DNA of 64,000 nt from Streptomyces sp. GESEQ-4 (GTDB lineage Bacteria; Actinomycetota; Actinomycetes; Streptomycetales; Streptomycetaceae), in NCBI RefSeq assembly GCF_017948455.1, contig NZ_JAFFSU010000003.1, positions 124,001-188,000 of the forward strand, in the 5' to 3' direction. The notes beneath the pieces were generated by a model. That model ran no database searches. It was not told the DNA's origin and saw nothing but the letters and a program-made list of their open reading frames with translations. Positions 8,288 to 17,240 of the stretch are shown piece after piece (within the stretch, counting starts at the first letter, position 1; each line of letters opens with the position of its first letter). Made by a program: the position numbers and the translations under genes.

Positions 8288-8914
8288 ATGTCACCTCGCC
8301 GAAGCTACGACCAGTACTGTTCCGCCGCCCGGGCGCTCGACCTCGTCGGCGACCGCTGGACCCTGCTGATCGTCCGGGAGCTGCTGGCCGGTCCCCGCCG
8401 CTACACCGACCTGCACGCGGATCTGCCGGGCGTCAGCACGGACGTACTCGCCTCGCGGCTGAAGGACATGGAGCGCGACGGGCTGACGACGCGCCGGCGC
8501 CTGCCCCCGCCGGGTGCCGCGTATGTGTACGAACTCACTGGACGGGGGAGGGAGTTGCTGCCGGTCCTCCAGGCTCTGGGCACCTGGGGACAGGCCGAGC
8601 TGGGCGAGCGGCGGCCCACCGACGCCGTACGGGCGCACTGGTTCGCGCTGCCCCTGCTGCGGTCCCTCGAAGGCCAGGGAGTGGTCGAAGTCCGGTTGGA
8701 GGAAGGCGAGTTCCATGTGTACGTCGGGGCCGAGGAGGGGCCCGTGTACGGCGAAGGACCCGCGCCCGTGGAACCCGACGCCCGGATGGTCCTCGACGCC
8801 GGTACGTGGGAGGCGGTCGGGCGGGGCGAGTCGAGCCTGGCGGACGCGGTACGCGACGGCCGTATCACCGTGACCGGCGAGGGGACGCTGGCCAAGGCGC
8901 TGCGGGAGGCATGA
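8288..8914 (+). CDS. HxlR family regulator with C-terminal SCP2-like domain
   Basis: A 208-residue protein. Residues 1-110 are an HxlR winged helix (YCSAARALDLVGDRWTLLIV, then the recognition region ending DVLASRLKDMERDGL). Residues 115-208 form a second domain (HWFALPLLRSLEGQG to RDGRITVTGEGTLAKALREA) that resembles a sterol-carrier-like ligand pocket often fused to HxlR domains in actinomycetes. A hydrophobic ligand is therefore plausible. The ATG at 8288 was chosen because the winged helix begins at once. The gene is divergent from the aminotransferase and faces the convergent siderophore synthetase. Confidence 0.85.
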   Translation: MSPRRSYDQYCSAARALDLVGDRWTLLIVRELLAGPRRYTDLHADLPGVSTDVLASRLKDMERDGLTTRRRLPPPGAAYVYELTGRGRELLPVLQALGTWGQAELGERRPTDAVRAHWFALPLLRSLEGQGVVEVRLEEGEFHVYVGAEEGPVYGEGPAPVEPDARMVLDAGTWEAVGRGESSLADAVRDGRITVTGEGTLAKALREA

Positions 8915-8933
8915 GGGGCGCAGGGGGCCGCCG

Positions 8934-10445
8934 CTAGCTGACGGTCTCCCACCGCAAGGGGTTCGGGAGCCCGGCCCACTGATCACCGGGCGTCCCCGGC
9001 GACAGCCGCATCAGCGTCAGCGCCTTCGTGGGCAGCGGTTCCTCGAGCAGTGCGACGAGATCCGGGGTGCGCGGCAGATCCCGTACGGCCGTCTCCAGCG
9101 CCGCGCGCAACGCCGGACCCGAACCCGCCGTGCCGGCCAGCGCCCCGGCCACCAGCGAGCCGAACAGCTTGCGCCGCAGCGTCGTCTCGTCGTCCGTGAC
9201 GACCCGTCCGGTCAGCTCCGGTAGCGGGATGCCGTGCCGGGCCAGCCGGGCGGGGCTGACGCGGATGTCGGCGAGGTCGCGGTAGACCAGCCGCAGCGGT
9301 GCGCCCGTCGGGGACAGCACCACGAGGAGGTTCTGGCCGTGCGCCTCGAGGGCCACACCCAGCTCCAGCAGGCGCAGGCCCACGGTGAGCGCCAGCCGTG
9401 CGAAGTCGGCCAGCCAGGCGGGGGAGCGGGGCAGTTCGGTGGTGGCGAGCGCGGCCACCGGTACGACCCGCTCGCCGCGCTCCTGGTCGCCGTACACCTG
9501 GGGTGACTCCCGCACCACGGCGGCCAGGTCGGGGGAGTGGGCGGTGATCGCGCCGATCGTGCGGGTGGTGTGCAGCAGACCGTCCGTGTGCGCCGCCATC
9601 CGCTCGGCGAACGCCGACAGGATCGCCGACGTCGAGATCGACCACTGCGAGATGTCCCGCACCGAGGACGTCAGCCGGGTGCTCAGCGCCGTCTTGACGT
9701 GCGGGCCGCCGACGCCGGGCAGGGCGAGGGTGCGCAGGGACATCAGCGGATGCGCGACGGCGTCCAGGTCGAGGGGGCGCTTGAGGACGTGCTCCGCCTG
9801 CCAGGGATGCACCGGGATCAGCAGCCGCTCCCCGTCCCGCATACGGTCCGGCCACTCGCCCGTCACCAGGCACTCCCGCGCCCCGACCGGAATCAGCCCC
9901 AGCCGTACATGAGAGCTGTGCTCGGGGCCGTACGCCAGCTGCTCCTCCACCGAAAAGCCGGGCCGGGAACGGCAGTTGGGGTGGAACGGATGCCCGTCGA
10001 CCACCCGCCGCTGCTCCCACTCCCAGTCACTGTCGGGCCACTCCTTCGGGCGGCCCTTCTGCCCGGCCCGGGACAGCGCCAACGACGCCGCGCTGTGCGC
10101 GAGCTCGGAGGCGAAGTACGCCCCGTGCGGTACCGCGAGCCCCGTCATCAGCCGGGCCGGATCGTCGTACGACACCCCGTCGAGCCGTACGGCGGTGACG
10201 TACGCGGAAGTGGCGTACGGGTCGGCGACCGGGCCGTGCAGCCGCCGCCCGTCGGACAGCCGCAGCACACCCGGCCCGCGCTCGGCGATCCACGGCAGCG
10301 GCTCATGGGCCAGCGCCCGCCACAGCCGGGTCAGCACGGCCGCCCGCGCGCCGGGCAGCTCGGCCGTGTACCGCGACACGAGATCGGGGCGTACGACGGC
10401 CAGCTCGTCGGCGACCTCGGCCTCGACGGTGGGGGGACGATGCAC
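8934..10445 (-). CDS. IucA/IucC family NIS siderophore synthetase (first of a pair)
   Basis: A 503-residue NRPS-independent siderophore synthetase that adenylates a carboxylate and joins it to an amine or alcohol. The ATP-binding motif DGHPFHPNCRSRPGF lies near residue 150, IPVHPWQAEHVL near 215, KTALSTRLTSSVRDI near 255, and the FhuF-like C-terminal half contains LLELGVALEAHGQNLLV and YRDLADIRV. All major family landmarks are present, so it should be active. It is divergent from a second member of the family (10541-12070), 95 bases away. No lysine decarboxylase, N-hydroxylase or acyltransferase gene lies within several kilobases, so the building blocks must come from elsewhere. Confidence 0.9.
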   Translation of the reverse strand: MHRPPTVEAEVADELAVVRPDLVSRYTAELPGARAAVLTRLWRALAHEPLPWIAERGPGVLRLSDGRRLHGPVADPYATSAYVTAVRLDGVSYDDPARLMTGLAVPHGAYFASELAHSAASLALSRAGQKGRPKEWPDSDWEWEQRRVVDGHPFHPNCRSRPGFSVEEQLAYGPEHSSHVRLGLIPVGARECLVTGEWPDRMRDGERLLIPVHPWQAEHVLKRPLDLDAVAHPLMSLRTLALPGVGGPHVKTALSTRLTSSVRDISQWSISTSAILSAFAERMAAHTDGLLHTTRTIGAITAHSPDLAAVVRESPQVYGDQERGERVVPVAALATTELPRSPAWLADFARLALTVGLRLLELGVALEAHGQNLLVVLSPTGAPLRLVYRDLADIRVSPARLARHGIPLPELTGRVVTDDETTLRRKLFGSLVAGALAGTAGSGPALRAALETAVRDLPRTPDLVALLEEPLPTKALTLMRLSPGTPGDQWAGLPNPLRWETVS

Positions 10446-10474
10446 AGGCGGGCTCCTAAGCTTGCGGGCAGGGC

Positions 10475-10493
10475 GTCACGACGGGGGCGTGAC
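10475..10493. promoter_or_regulatory. inverted repeat between the two siderophore synthetase genes
   Basis: GTCACG and CGTGAC flank a 7-base G-rich spacer, centred between the divergent genes. It is a fair operator candidate. It does not look like the TTAGG-type iron box bound by DmdR/DtxR regulators, and I found no convincing iron box in this gap. Confidence 0.35.
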
Positions 10494-10540
10494 GACAGAC
10501 ATACTGATCGTCTCCCGCCCGAACGGACCGTAGGGAACAA

Positions 10541-12070
10541 GTGGACCGCCTGGACCCCATGCCCCCGCCCGCCGCCGACGACCCGTCGGCACGCGCTGAC
10601 GCGTATGCGGCGGCCCCGCTGCTGAACTGCCTGCTGCGCGAGGTGGCCGGGCGGGTACCCGGCGAGCGGCGGGTGTACCGGCTGCCCGGTCTGGACCGCC
10701 TGCTGCGGGTGCGGGGCGAACGCCGCCCCACAGAGCCCGAGTTGTACGTCGGCGGCACCTGGCAGCGACTCGGCCACCCCGAGCTGGTGAAGCTCGTCGC
10801 CGAGGAGCTCACCCGGCACACGGGCCTGTCCAACCACGAACTCCCCGCCGAGATGACCGACAGCCGTGACGCCGTGGCCGCCCTGCTCACCGCGCGGGCC
10901 CGCGCGACCGCGCCCGACGACCCGTATCTGCGCTCCGAGCAGTCCCTGATCACCGGCCACCCCTATCACCCCGCCCCCAAGGCACGCGGCGGCGGCCCGG
11001 CCACCGGCTGGCTGCCGTACGCCCCCGAAGCCCACGCCGCCTTCCCGCTGGTGCTGCTCGGCGTACGCGAGGACTCGGTCGTCGAGGAGGGCGACACCAC
11101 CGCCCTCGACACCCTGGGCGAGGCGCCGCCCGGCTACCGGCTGCTGCCCGCCCACCCCTGGCAGCTCGACCTCGTCGGCCACGACCTCGCCCCGGCCTTC
11201 GCGGACGGCCGGCTGATCCGGCTGGGCACGACCACATTCCCGGCCTGCCCCACAGCCGCGATCCGCACGGTCTACGCCCCCGACCGCGACCTCTTCCTGA
11301 AGTTCAGCCTCGATGTGCGCATCACCAACGACGTACGCCGGCTCTGGCGCCACGACCTGCTGAAACTGCGCCGCACCGACACGGCCGTGACGCAGGCCTT
11401 CGCCGCGATCGACGGCCCCGCGGCCTGGCTGGCCGACCGCGGCTACCGCACCGCCGGCTTCGCCTTCGAGGAACTCGCCATCCTGGTCCGCGATGGACTG
11501 CGTGCGCACGTGGTGCCCGGAGCGACCCCGCTGCTCGCCTCCGGACTCGTCGAGGGCTTCGCGGGCAGCCCGCTCGACGGCAGCGACGATCCGGCGGGCT
11601 GGTGGGAGGCCTATCTGCGCCAGGTGGTCCCACCGGTGCTGGCCGCCTTCGCCGACCACGGCGTCGTACTCGAGGCGCATCTGCAGAACACGCTGGTCGC
11701 CGTCGACGCCGACGGCACACCCGTGCAGGCGCTGTTCCGGGACGCCGAGGGCGTGAAGCTGCTGGCGGACGTATCGCGGGCTGCCGGGTGGGAGCGGCTG
11801 GTGTACTGCCTGGTCGTCAATCACCTGTGCGAGATCGCCGCGGCCCTCGCGGAACGCCACCCCGGCCTCGACCCCTGGCCCGCCGTACGCACCGAACTGT
11901 CCCGGCACGACCTCCCCGAGACCGCCGCCCTGCTCACCGCCCCCACCCTTCCCGGCAAGACGAACCTGCTCCTGCGCTGGACGGGCGCGGACGGGGCGGA
12001 CGCCCGCTACCTGCCCCTGCCGAACCCGCTGGCCGTCTCGGCGCGTCGTGGATCACAACGGAAGGGATGA
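10541..12070 (+). CDS. IucA/IucC family NIS siderophore synthetase (second of a pair)
   Basis: A 509-residue NIS synthetase. The ATP-binding motif GHPYHPAPKARGG lies near residue 145, LLPAHPWQLDLV near 205, KFSLDVRITNDVRRL near 255, and the C-terminal half has ADHGVVLEAHLQNTLVAVD and RDAEGVKLL. It differs substantially from its divergent partner, so the two are not a recent duplication and probably act on different acyl or amine partners, as in two-synthetase pathways such as aerobactin. The GTG start follows GGGAACA at 10534-10540, a weak ribosome site. The last residues (SARRGSQRKG) are basic and look like a dispensable tail. Confidence 0.9.
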   Translation: MDRLDPMPPPAADDPSARADAYAAAPLLNCLLREVAGRVPGERRVYRLPGLDRLLRVRGERRPTEPELYVGGTWQRLGHPELVKLVAEELTRHTGLSNHELPAEMTDSRDAVAALLTARARATAPDDPYLRSEQSLITGHPYHPAPKARGGGPATGWLPYAPEAHAAFPLVLLGVREDSVVEEGDTTALDTLGEAPPGYRLLPAHPWQLDLVGHDLAPAFADGRLIRLGTTTFPACPTAAIRTVYAPDRDLFLKFSLDVRITNDVRRLWRHDLLKLRRTDTAVTQAFAAIDGPAAWLADRGYRTAGFAFEELAILVRDGLRAHVVPGATPLLASGLVEGFAGSPLDGSDDPAGWWEAYLRQVVPPVLAAFADHGVVLEAHLQNTLVAVDADGTPVQALFRDAEGVKLLADVSRAAGWERLVYCLVVNHLCEIAAALAERHPGLDPWPAVRTELSRHDLPETAALLTAPTLPGKTNLLLRWTGADGADARYLPLPNPLAVSARRGSQRKG

Positions 12071-12104
12071 GTCGGAGGCCAGGGTCATCTCCGTACCCTC
12101 TCGT

Positions 12105-12714
12105 GTGACTGTCGGGTGGTGTTCTCGCACGATCAGGGCCGCCGTGTTCGCGGCCGTCTGCGTGCTGCTCATCGCCCTGGGGCACGTCATGATGTCGGGG
12201 ACCGGGGTGCCCTGGTGGGCGATCGTCGCGGGTGCGGCGGTGACCGGCGGCACGGCCTGGCGGCTGGCAGGCCGGGAACGCGGGCCGGTCCCGGTCGGCG
12301 CCTTCACTGTCGGCGCCCAGGTCGTACTCCACGTGTCGTTCTCGCTCGCCCAGGCTTCCCATGGGGTCGATGGAGTCGATGGACCACGCGGGGGCCGCGC
12401 ATTCCCTGGATCACGGCATCGGTGGCATGTACTCCACCAGCATGTCCTCCACCGGCATGCTCGCCGCCCACCTGCTGGCCGCGCTGCTGTGCGGCCTGTG
12501 GCTCGCGCACGGCGAACGCGCCGCCTTCCGCGTCCTGCGGGCGCTCGCCGGCCGGCTCGTCGCCCCGCTGCGTCTGATCCTCCGGCCGCCCGCGCCACCG
12601 CACCGCCCACGCATCCGGTCCCGCCGGGCCCGTACGGGCCACGGGCTGCGGCAACTCCTTCTCACCCACGCGATCACGACTCGGGGACCGCCCGCGGGGA
12701 CCGCTGTCGCCTGA
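12105..12714 (+). pseudogene. frameshifted His/Met-rich membrane protein (possible copper-handling protein)
   Basis: The first part, from about 12105, encodes hydrophobic helices (AAVFAAVCVLLIALGHVMMSG, WWAIVAGAAVTGGTAW) and ends in VVLHVSFSLAQ. At about 12345-12365 the coding signal jumps by one base: the next frame continues with MGSMESMDHAGAAHS, a Met/His-rich loop, then another helix (MLAAHLLAALLCGLWLAHG) and a basic tail. Joined, they make one membrane protein of about 200 residues with a metal-binding loop, a type found beside YcnI and copper genes in actinomycetes. A sequencing error would give the same appearance. The start is uncertain; GTG at 12105 fits the first helix. Confidence 0.55.
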
Positions 12715-12794
12715 CGACAGCAGGTATGCAGAGGCCCGTCCACACGGACGTCGAGCCGTCGGCTCCCCGCATCGGAACTACTAGGGAGTTCTCA

Positions 12795-13270
12795 GCGCAT
12801 CGCCCCACCCTGGGACGCAGCCTGCGCCGCACCGGCGCCCTCACCGCGTTCGCGTTTACGACGACGGCCGGGTCGACCGCTGGATAGAGCTGGAGGAACC
12901 TGCCGACGGTCACAGCCACGATGACGGGCATCCCGCGCCCCGCCTGGAACTGAAGCCGGCCGCACCCGGCGCGAAGCTCGTCAGCCCCAGCCCCACGGAG
13001 GAGCCCACAACCGCCGCGGGCGAGTCGACGACCGGGACTTCGGCGCCGTCGGCGGAGCCCGCGGCGAACAGCACGGACGGGGACGACGGCATGTCGATCG
13101 CCGTACCCATCGGCATCGGGGCAGCTGTCCTCCTGCTCGGCGGCGGCGCGTGGTGGCTTCGGAGCCGTAGCCGTCGGAGGGCACGCATTGCCGAGTGCAG
13201 GTGGACGGGCGCCGGGTACTCCCGCTGGCGTATGCGCCCGGGTGGTCGCGCTCATACGGTGTGGAGGTGA
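12795..13270 (+). pseudogene. YcnI (DUF1775) family gene remnant with internal deletion
   Basis: From 12854 the frame encodes VYDDGRVDRWIELEEP, a His/Asp-rich linker, a Thr/Ser/Pro-rich spacer (about 12990-13075), one transmembrane helix (IGAAVLLLGGGAWWLRS) and an arginine tail: the C-terminal 100-plus residues of a YcnI-family copper-associated surface protein. The preceding 50 bases in a different frame read RSLRRTGALTAFAF, like the start of its signal peptide. The ~130-residue beta-sandwich domain that should lie between, with the metal-binding His after signal cleavage, is absent. I read this as one gene joined across an internal out-of-frame deletion. The signal-peptide half is the less certain part. 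Confidence 0.55.
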
Positions 13271-14451
13271 CGACCTTCGACCGTCTGCCCGCGCGGCTGC
13301 GGGCCCTGCCGCCGGTTGCCGTGGACGTGCTCGTGGTGGGCGTGGTCGGGATGTTCACCGGGCCGGACGCGGCGGTGAACGAGCCGGAGTACCGGCAGGC
13401 GGACTGGCTGACCTGGCTGCTGCTGGCCGTCTCGTTGCTGGCGCTGCTGTGGCGGCGGCGGTGGCCCGTGCCGGTCGCCGTGGTCACCGGGGCGGCGTGT
13501 GCCGGCTGGGCGCTGCACGGGCACATCGGGGAGCTGCTGAATCTGCCGACGATCGTGGCGCTGTACACGGTCGCCGTGCAGGGCGACCGGCGGCGCACCC
13601 TGTGGACCGGGCTGGCCGCCGCGCTCACGTCGGGTGTGGTCGCGCTGTGGGTCGGCAAGGACGTGGTGAACCCGCAGGGGCTGCCGGTGCTGGAGATGCT
13701 CTGGCCGCTGGTGCCGCTGTTGCTCGGCGAAGTGGTCCGCACGCGGCGGCAGTTGCTCGACGAGTACGCCGCCCGCGCCGCCCGCGCCGAAGCGGACCGC
13801 GAGCGGGAGGCGGCCCGCCGGGTCCGGGAGGAGCGGGTGCGGATCGCGCGCGAGCTGCACGACATCGTCGCGCACACGGTCACCGCGATGACCGTCCAGG
13901 CGGGCGTGGCCCTGGAGACCTTCGACGTGCGGCCGGACATGGCCCGCCAGGCGATGCGGCAGGTCCGGGACTCGGGCAAGGGGGCGGTACGGGAGCTGCG
14001 GGCCACCGTCACCGTGCTGCGGGAACCGGAGGGCGAGGACGACCCGGTGGAGCCGGCGCCGGGCATCGAACGGCTCGGCGAGCTGGTCGACCGGTTCGCG
14101 GGCGGCGGCATCGAGCTCACGCTCCGCGAGGAAGGGGCGTCGGACGGTGTGCCGTCGGTGGTGGGGCTGGCCGCGTACCGCATCGTCCAGGAGGCTCTGA
14201 CGAACGTCGTCAAGCACTCCCGTGCCCGGCACGCGGCGGTCTCCGTCGTCCGGCAGGACGGCAGGCTCGCGGTGGAAGTCATCGACGACGGACTGCCGTC
14301 ACCGCCACCGGAAGAGGGCGGTTTCGGTCTGGTCGGTATGCGGGAGCGCGCGGTGGCGGCCGGGGGCACGATCGACTACGGGCCGGTATCCGGCGGGGGG
14401 TTCCGCGTCCGAGCGGTCCTTCCGACCGGCGAGAACGGAGAAGGACGATGA
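13267..14451 (+). CDS. NarL-type sensor histidine kinase
   Basis: A DesK/LiaS-class kinase of about 394 residues. An N-terminal block of hydrophobic helices (residues 15-150) is followed by a short coiled linker (LLDEYAARAARAEADREREA), the dimerisation motif VRIARELHDIVAHTVTAM with the phospho-His at about residue 198, and an ATPase domain with AYRIVQEALTNVVKHS (N box), VIDDG and GGFGLVGMRERA. There is no extracellular sensing domain, so the signal is probably sensed in the membrane. The GTG at 13267 overlaps the stop of the decayed gene upstream; an earlier GTG at 13195 is possible. The response-regulator gene overlaps its stop by ATGA. Confidence 0.88.
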   Translation: MTTFDRLPARLRALPPVAVDVLVVGVVGMFTGPDAAVNEPEYRQADWLTWLLLAVSLLALLWRRRWPVPVAVVTGAACAGWALHGHIGELLNLPTIVALYTVAVQGDRRRTLWTGLAAALTSGVVALWVGKDVVNPQGLPVLEMLWPLVPLLLGEVVRTRRQLLDEYAARAARAEADREREAARRVREERVRIARELHDIVAHTVTAMTVQAGVALETFDVRPDMARQAMRQVRDSGKGAVRELRATVTVLREPEGEDDPVEPAPGIERLGELVDRFAGGGIELTLREEGASDGVPSVVGLAAYRIVQEALTNVVKHSRARHAAVSVVRQDGRLAVEVIDDGLPSPPPEEGGFGLVGMRERAVAAGGTIDYGPVSGGGFRVRAVLPTGENGEGR

Positions 14452-15116
14452 CCGTACGCGTGGTGCTCGCGGACGACCAGACCGTCGTCCGCGCCGGTTT
14501 CCGCGCTCTGCTGGATCTCACCGCCGACCTGGTCGTGGTCGCCGAGGCGGCCGACGGCGCCCAGGCCGTCGAAGCCGTACGGCTGACCCGGCCGGACGTC
14601 GTCCTGATGGACATCCGCATGCCCGGCGTCGACGGCATCGAGGCCACCCGCCGTATCGCGGCCGACGCCGCGCTGGACGGCGTACGCGTGGTCATGCTCA
14701 CCACGTACCAGGTCGACGCCTATGTCTTCGAGGCGCTTCGGCACGGCGCGGCCGGTTTCCTGCTGAAGGACATCGAGCCGGACGAACTCCGGGCGGCGAT
14801 CCGCACGGTCGCCGCCGGGCAGAGCCTCCTCGCGCCCGCCGTCACGCGCGCGGTGGTGGAGGAGTTCGCCCGGCTCAAGGGCCCGGAGGCGGCCGGCGCC
14901 GAACGCCTCGCCGTGCTAACCGAGCGGGAACGGGAGGTCATGGCGCTGGTCGCGACCGGGCTGAGCAACGAGGAGATCGGCAGGCGGCTGCTGATGAGCC
15001 CGCTCACCGCCAAGACCCACGTGAGCCGCGCGATGACCAAGCTGAGGGCACGGGACCGCGCCCAACTGGTGGTGCTGGCCTACGAGACGGGGCTGGTCAG
15101 GGCCGGAGAGCGGTGA
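14448..15116 (+). CDS. LuxR/NarL family response regulator
   Basis: A 222-residue regulator. Its receiver domain has the acidic pair D9/D10, phospho-acceptor D55 in VVLMDIRMPG and the conserved Lys in FLLKDIEP (about residue 105). A LuxR helix-turn-helix follows at about residues 155-210 (LTEREREVMALVATGLSNEEIGRRL, TAKTHVSRAMTKL). The ATG overlaps the kinase stop, so the two form one operon. A plausible nearby target is the secreted esterase 157 bases downstream, whose promoter has an 18-base palindrome. Confidence 0.92.
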   Translation: MTVRVVLADDQTVVRAGFRALLDLTADLVVVAEAADGAQAVEAVRLTRPDVVLMDIRMPGVDGIEATRRIAADAALDGVRVVMLTTYQVDAYVFEALRHGAAGFLLKDIEPDELRAAIRTVAAGQSLLAPAVTRAVVEEFARLKGPEAAGAERLAVLTEREREVMALVATGLSNEEIGRRLLMSPLTAKTHVSRAMTKLRARDRAQLVVLAYETGLVRAGER

Positions 15117-15239
15117 CCCTGCTCCGCCGGGAGTAGCTGCCGACTCCCGGCAGCGGATGCCAGCAACGCCCCCGCTTCCTACCGTCGCTCTTGCTCGCGG
15201 CCGGAACGCCGCGCAAGCGAGACGTATGACGACGGCGCA

Positions 15240-15257
15240 CGTACACACCCTTGTACG
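15240..15257. promoter_or_regulatory. 18-bp palindrome upstream of the esterase
   Basis: CGTACA and TGTACG are exact 6-base arms around a 6-base spacer, directly adjoining the AAAGGAG ribosome site (15258-15264) of the esterase gene. A protein bound here would block initiation or translation. It may instead be a binding site of the two-component regulator encoded just upstream. Confidence 0.45.
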
Positions 15258-15272
15258 AAAGGAGACTTCGCC

Positions 15273-16379
15273 ATGTCGTGGAGCCCCGCCCGTTTACGCC
15301 TGCTCCTCGCCTTCGTCATCGCCGACCTGCTGCTGTTGCTGGTGGTGTCCGAAGCCGACGCGGCCCCCGCACCGCACGGCGCGCGAGTCGTCGCCGAGAA
15401 GCAGGCGGGCAACCGCCTCGTCGACCTCACGATCGACTCCCCCGCACTCGGCCGCACCGCCAAGGTCCGTCTGCTGACACCGGACGGCTGGGAGCAGCGC
15501 CGCCACGGGGCGAGCTGGCCGACGCTGTATCTCCTGGTCGGCGGCGACGGCAACTACCGAGCCTGGACCGAGGACTACCACTCCGGCATCCAGGACGTAC
15601 CCGAACTGCGCGACGTCCTTGTCGTCATGCCCGAGATGCCGCTCTTCGGCTTCTACAGCGACTGGTTCAACGCCGGTGCGGGCGGTCCGCCCGCCGTGGA
15701 GACCTTCCACCTGGAGGAGGTGCGCCCGCTGCTGGAGCGCCACTACGGCGCGGGTACCCGTCGTGCGGCCGCCGGGGAGTCGCAGGGCGGGTTCGGCGCC
15801 CTCTCGTACGCCGCCCGGCACCCGGGGCTGTTCCGGGCGGTGGCCAGCTACAGCGGCTTCGTCCACCCCCTCCAGCACCCGCACGCCATCCGGGCCGCCA
15901 TGGCGTACCTGGGCCTGGACTGGAAGGCCCTGTGGGGCGACCCGGTCGCCCAGCGCACCAACTGGCAGGCGCACGACCCCTATTACCTGGCCCACCGACT
16001 GCGCACCACACCCGTCCACCTCTCCAGCGGCGACGGCACGGCAGGCGCACTCGACCCGCCGGGCACGGAGCCCGACCCGGAGATCCCCGGACTGGAGGAC
16101 CCGGCCGACCCGTTCCCCGAGGAGGCGATCTCCCCGACGGAGACACTCATGTACCGCGAGTCCCGGGCCTTGGCCGACCGCCTGTCCGCCCTCGGAGCCC
16201 CGGTGACGACGCACTTCTACGCCGGCACACACTCCCCGCCGTACTGGGTGCGCGAGTTCCACCGTTCGCTGCCGATGCTGCTGGGGGCCCTGCGTGAATG
16301 CTCAGGAGAATCTCATCCGCTCCCCATGGTGAAACCAGGGAGTGGCCACAGTATGGTCAAGCCTTCAACAGGAGGGTGA
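15273..16379 (+). CDS. secreted esterase, antigen 85 / esterase D-type alpha/beta hydrolase
   Basis: A 368-residue protein with an N-terminal export signal (RLRLLLAFVIADLLLLLVV, cleavage likely after ADAAPA). The hydrolase core contains WPTLYLLVGGDGNYRAW (oxyanion side), VVMPEMPLFGFYSDWF, and the nucleophile elbow GESQGGFGALSYA near residue 170. A late Asp/Glu and the His of FYAGTHSPPYW complete a likely triad. The family includes mycolyltransferase-like esterases and Streptomyces secreted esterases. The last 25 residues after LPMLLGALREC are Ser/Gly/Lys-rich and lie outside the fold. Substrate unknown. Confidence 0.82.
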   Translation: MSWSPARLRLLLAFVIADLLLLLVVSEADAAPAPHGARVVAEKQAGNRLVDLTIDSPALGRTAKVRLLTPDGWEQRRHGASWPTLYLLVGGDGNYRAWTEDYHSGIQDVPELRDVLVVMPEMPLFGFYSDWFNAGAGGPPAVETFHLEEVRPLLERHYGAGTRRAAAGESQGGFGALSYAARHPGLFRAVASYSGFVHPLQHPHAIRAAMAYLGLDWKALWGDPVAQRTNWQAHDPYYLAHRLRTTPVHLSSGDGTAGALDPPGTEPDPEIPGLEDPADPFPEEAISPTETLMYRESRALADRLSALGAPVTTHFYAGTHSPPYWVREFHRSLPMLLGALRECSGESHPLPMVKPGSGHSMVKPSTGG

Positions 16380-16415
16380 GGTTCCGCGCGGCCGGGGGGT
16401 CAAGGAGGCACGGCA

Positions 16416-17240
16416 ATGGTCATGGTCGGATCGGTCGGTCCGGGAGTGCGCCGGGTGGCGCGCGGCGTGAGACGGCGCATACGCAGACTGGGCGAGCCTC
16501 CTGTGCCGCAGTCGGCGTATCGGCTCGTACCGGACCCGGTGTTCGTCCTGTCCTCCGTGCGCTCCGGCTCCACCCTGCTGCGGGTCCTGCTCAACAGCCA
16601 TCCGCAGATCCGCGCCCCGCACGAGATGCACCTGCGCACGCTCTCCGTCGACCTGAACAAGCCGTACACCAAGAAGGCGATGTCCGAACTCGACCTGGAC
16701 CAGCGTGAGCTGGAGTACCTGCTGTGGGACCGGGTGCTGCACCGCGAACTCGTGCGCAGCGGCAAGCAGGTCATCGTCGACAAGACACCCGGCAACGCGG
16801 GCGTCTGGGAGCGGCTGCACGAGGGCTGGCCCAAGGCCCGGTACATTTTCCTGCTGCGCCATCCCGCGTCGATGGTCAACTCACTGATCACCAACCGCCC
16901 CGACCGTGATCCGGACGCGACCGTGCGGGAAGTGCGCGGCTACGTCGAGGCGGTCGAGGCGGCCCGCACCGCGCTGCCCGGTCTCACCGTCCGCTACGAG
17001 GATCTGACCGAGCGGCCCGAGGCGGTCACCCGGGAGATCTGCGCCTACCTCGGCGTTCCGTGGGCGCCGAGGATGCTCGACTACCGCAAGGGTGATCACG
17101 GCCCGTTCGTGCCGTACATCGGCGACTGGAGCGAGAACATCAAGTCCGGGAAGATCCAGAAAGCGCGAGCGCTGCCGGACGCGGCAGACGTACCGGCGCC
17201 GCTGCGCGACATCACGCGTGCCTGGGGGTATCCGTGTTGA
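16416..17240 (+). CDS. PAPS-dependent sulfotransferase family protein
   Basis: A 274-residue protein with VFVLSSVRSGSTLLRVLL at residues 42-58, the 5'-phosphosulfate-binding loop of sulfotransferases, and FLLRHPASMVNSLI near residue 150, the 3'-phosphate-binding Arg/Ser motif. VRYEDLTERPEAV is the usual late helix. It would transfer sulfate from PAPS to an unidentified hydroxyl or amine. The N-terminal 30 residues are highly basic (VARGVRRRIRRLG). Its stop overlaps the next gene, which looks like a degenerate APS kinase, so both are translated together. Confidence 0.85.
   Translation: MVMVGSVGPGVRRVARGVRRRIRRLGEPPVPQSAYRLVPDPVFVLSSVRSGSTLLRVLLNSHPQIRAPHEMHLRTLSVDLNKPYTKKAMSELDLDQRELEYLLWDRVLHRELVRSGKQVIVDKTPGNAGVWERLHEGWPKARYIFLLRHPASMVNSLITNRPDRDPDATVREVRGYVEAVEAARTALPGLTVRYEDLTERPEAVTREICAYLGVPWAPRMLDYRKGDHGPFVPYIGDWSENIKSGKIQKARALPDAADVPAPLRDITRAWGYPC

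Noticed and set aside
10446..10540. An iron box (DmdR/DtxR type) between the siderophore synthetases
   Set aside because: Only a CCTAAG fragment is present; no 19-base TTAGG-type dyad could be aligned.
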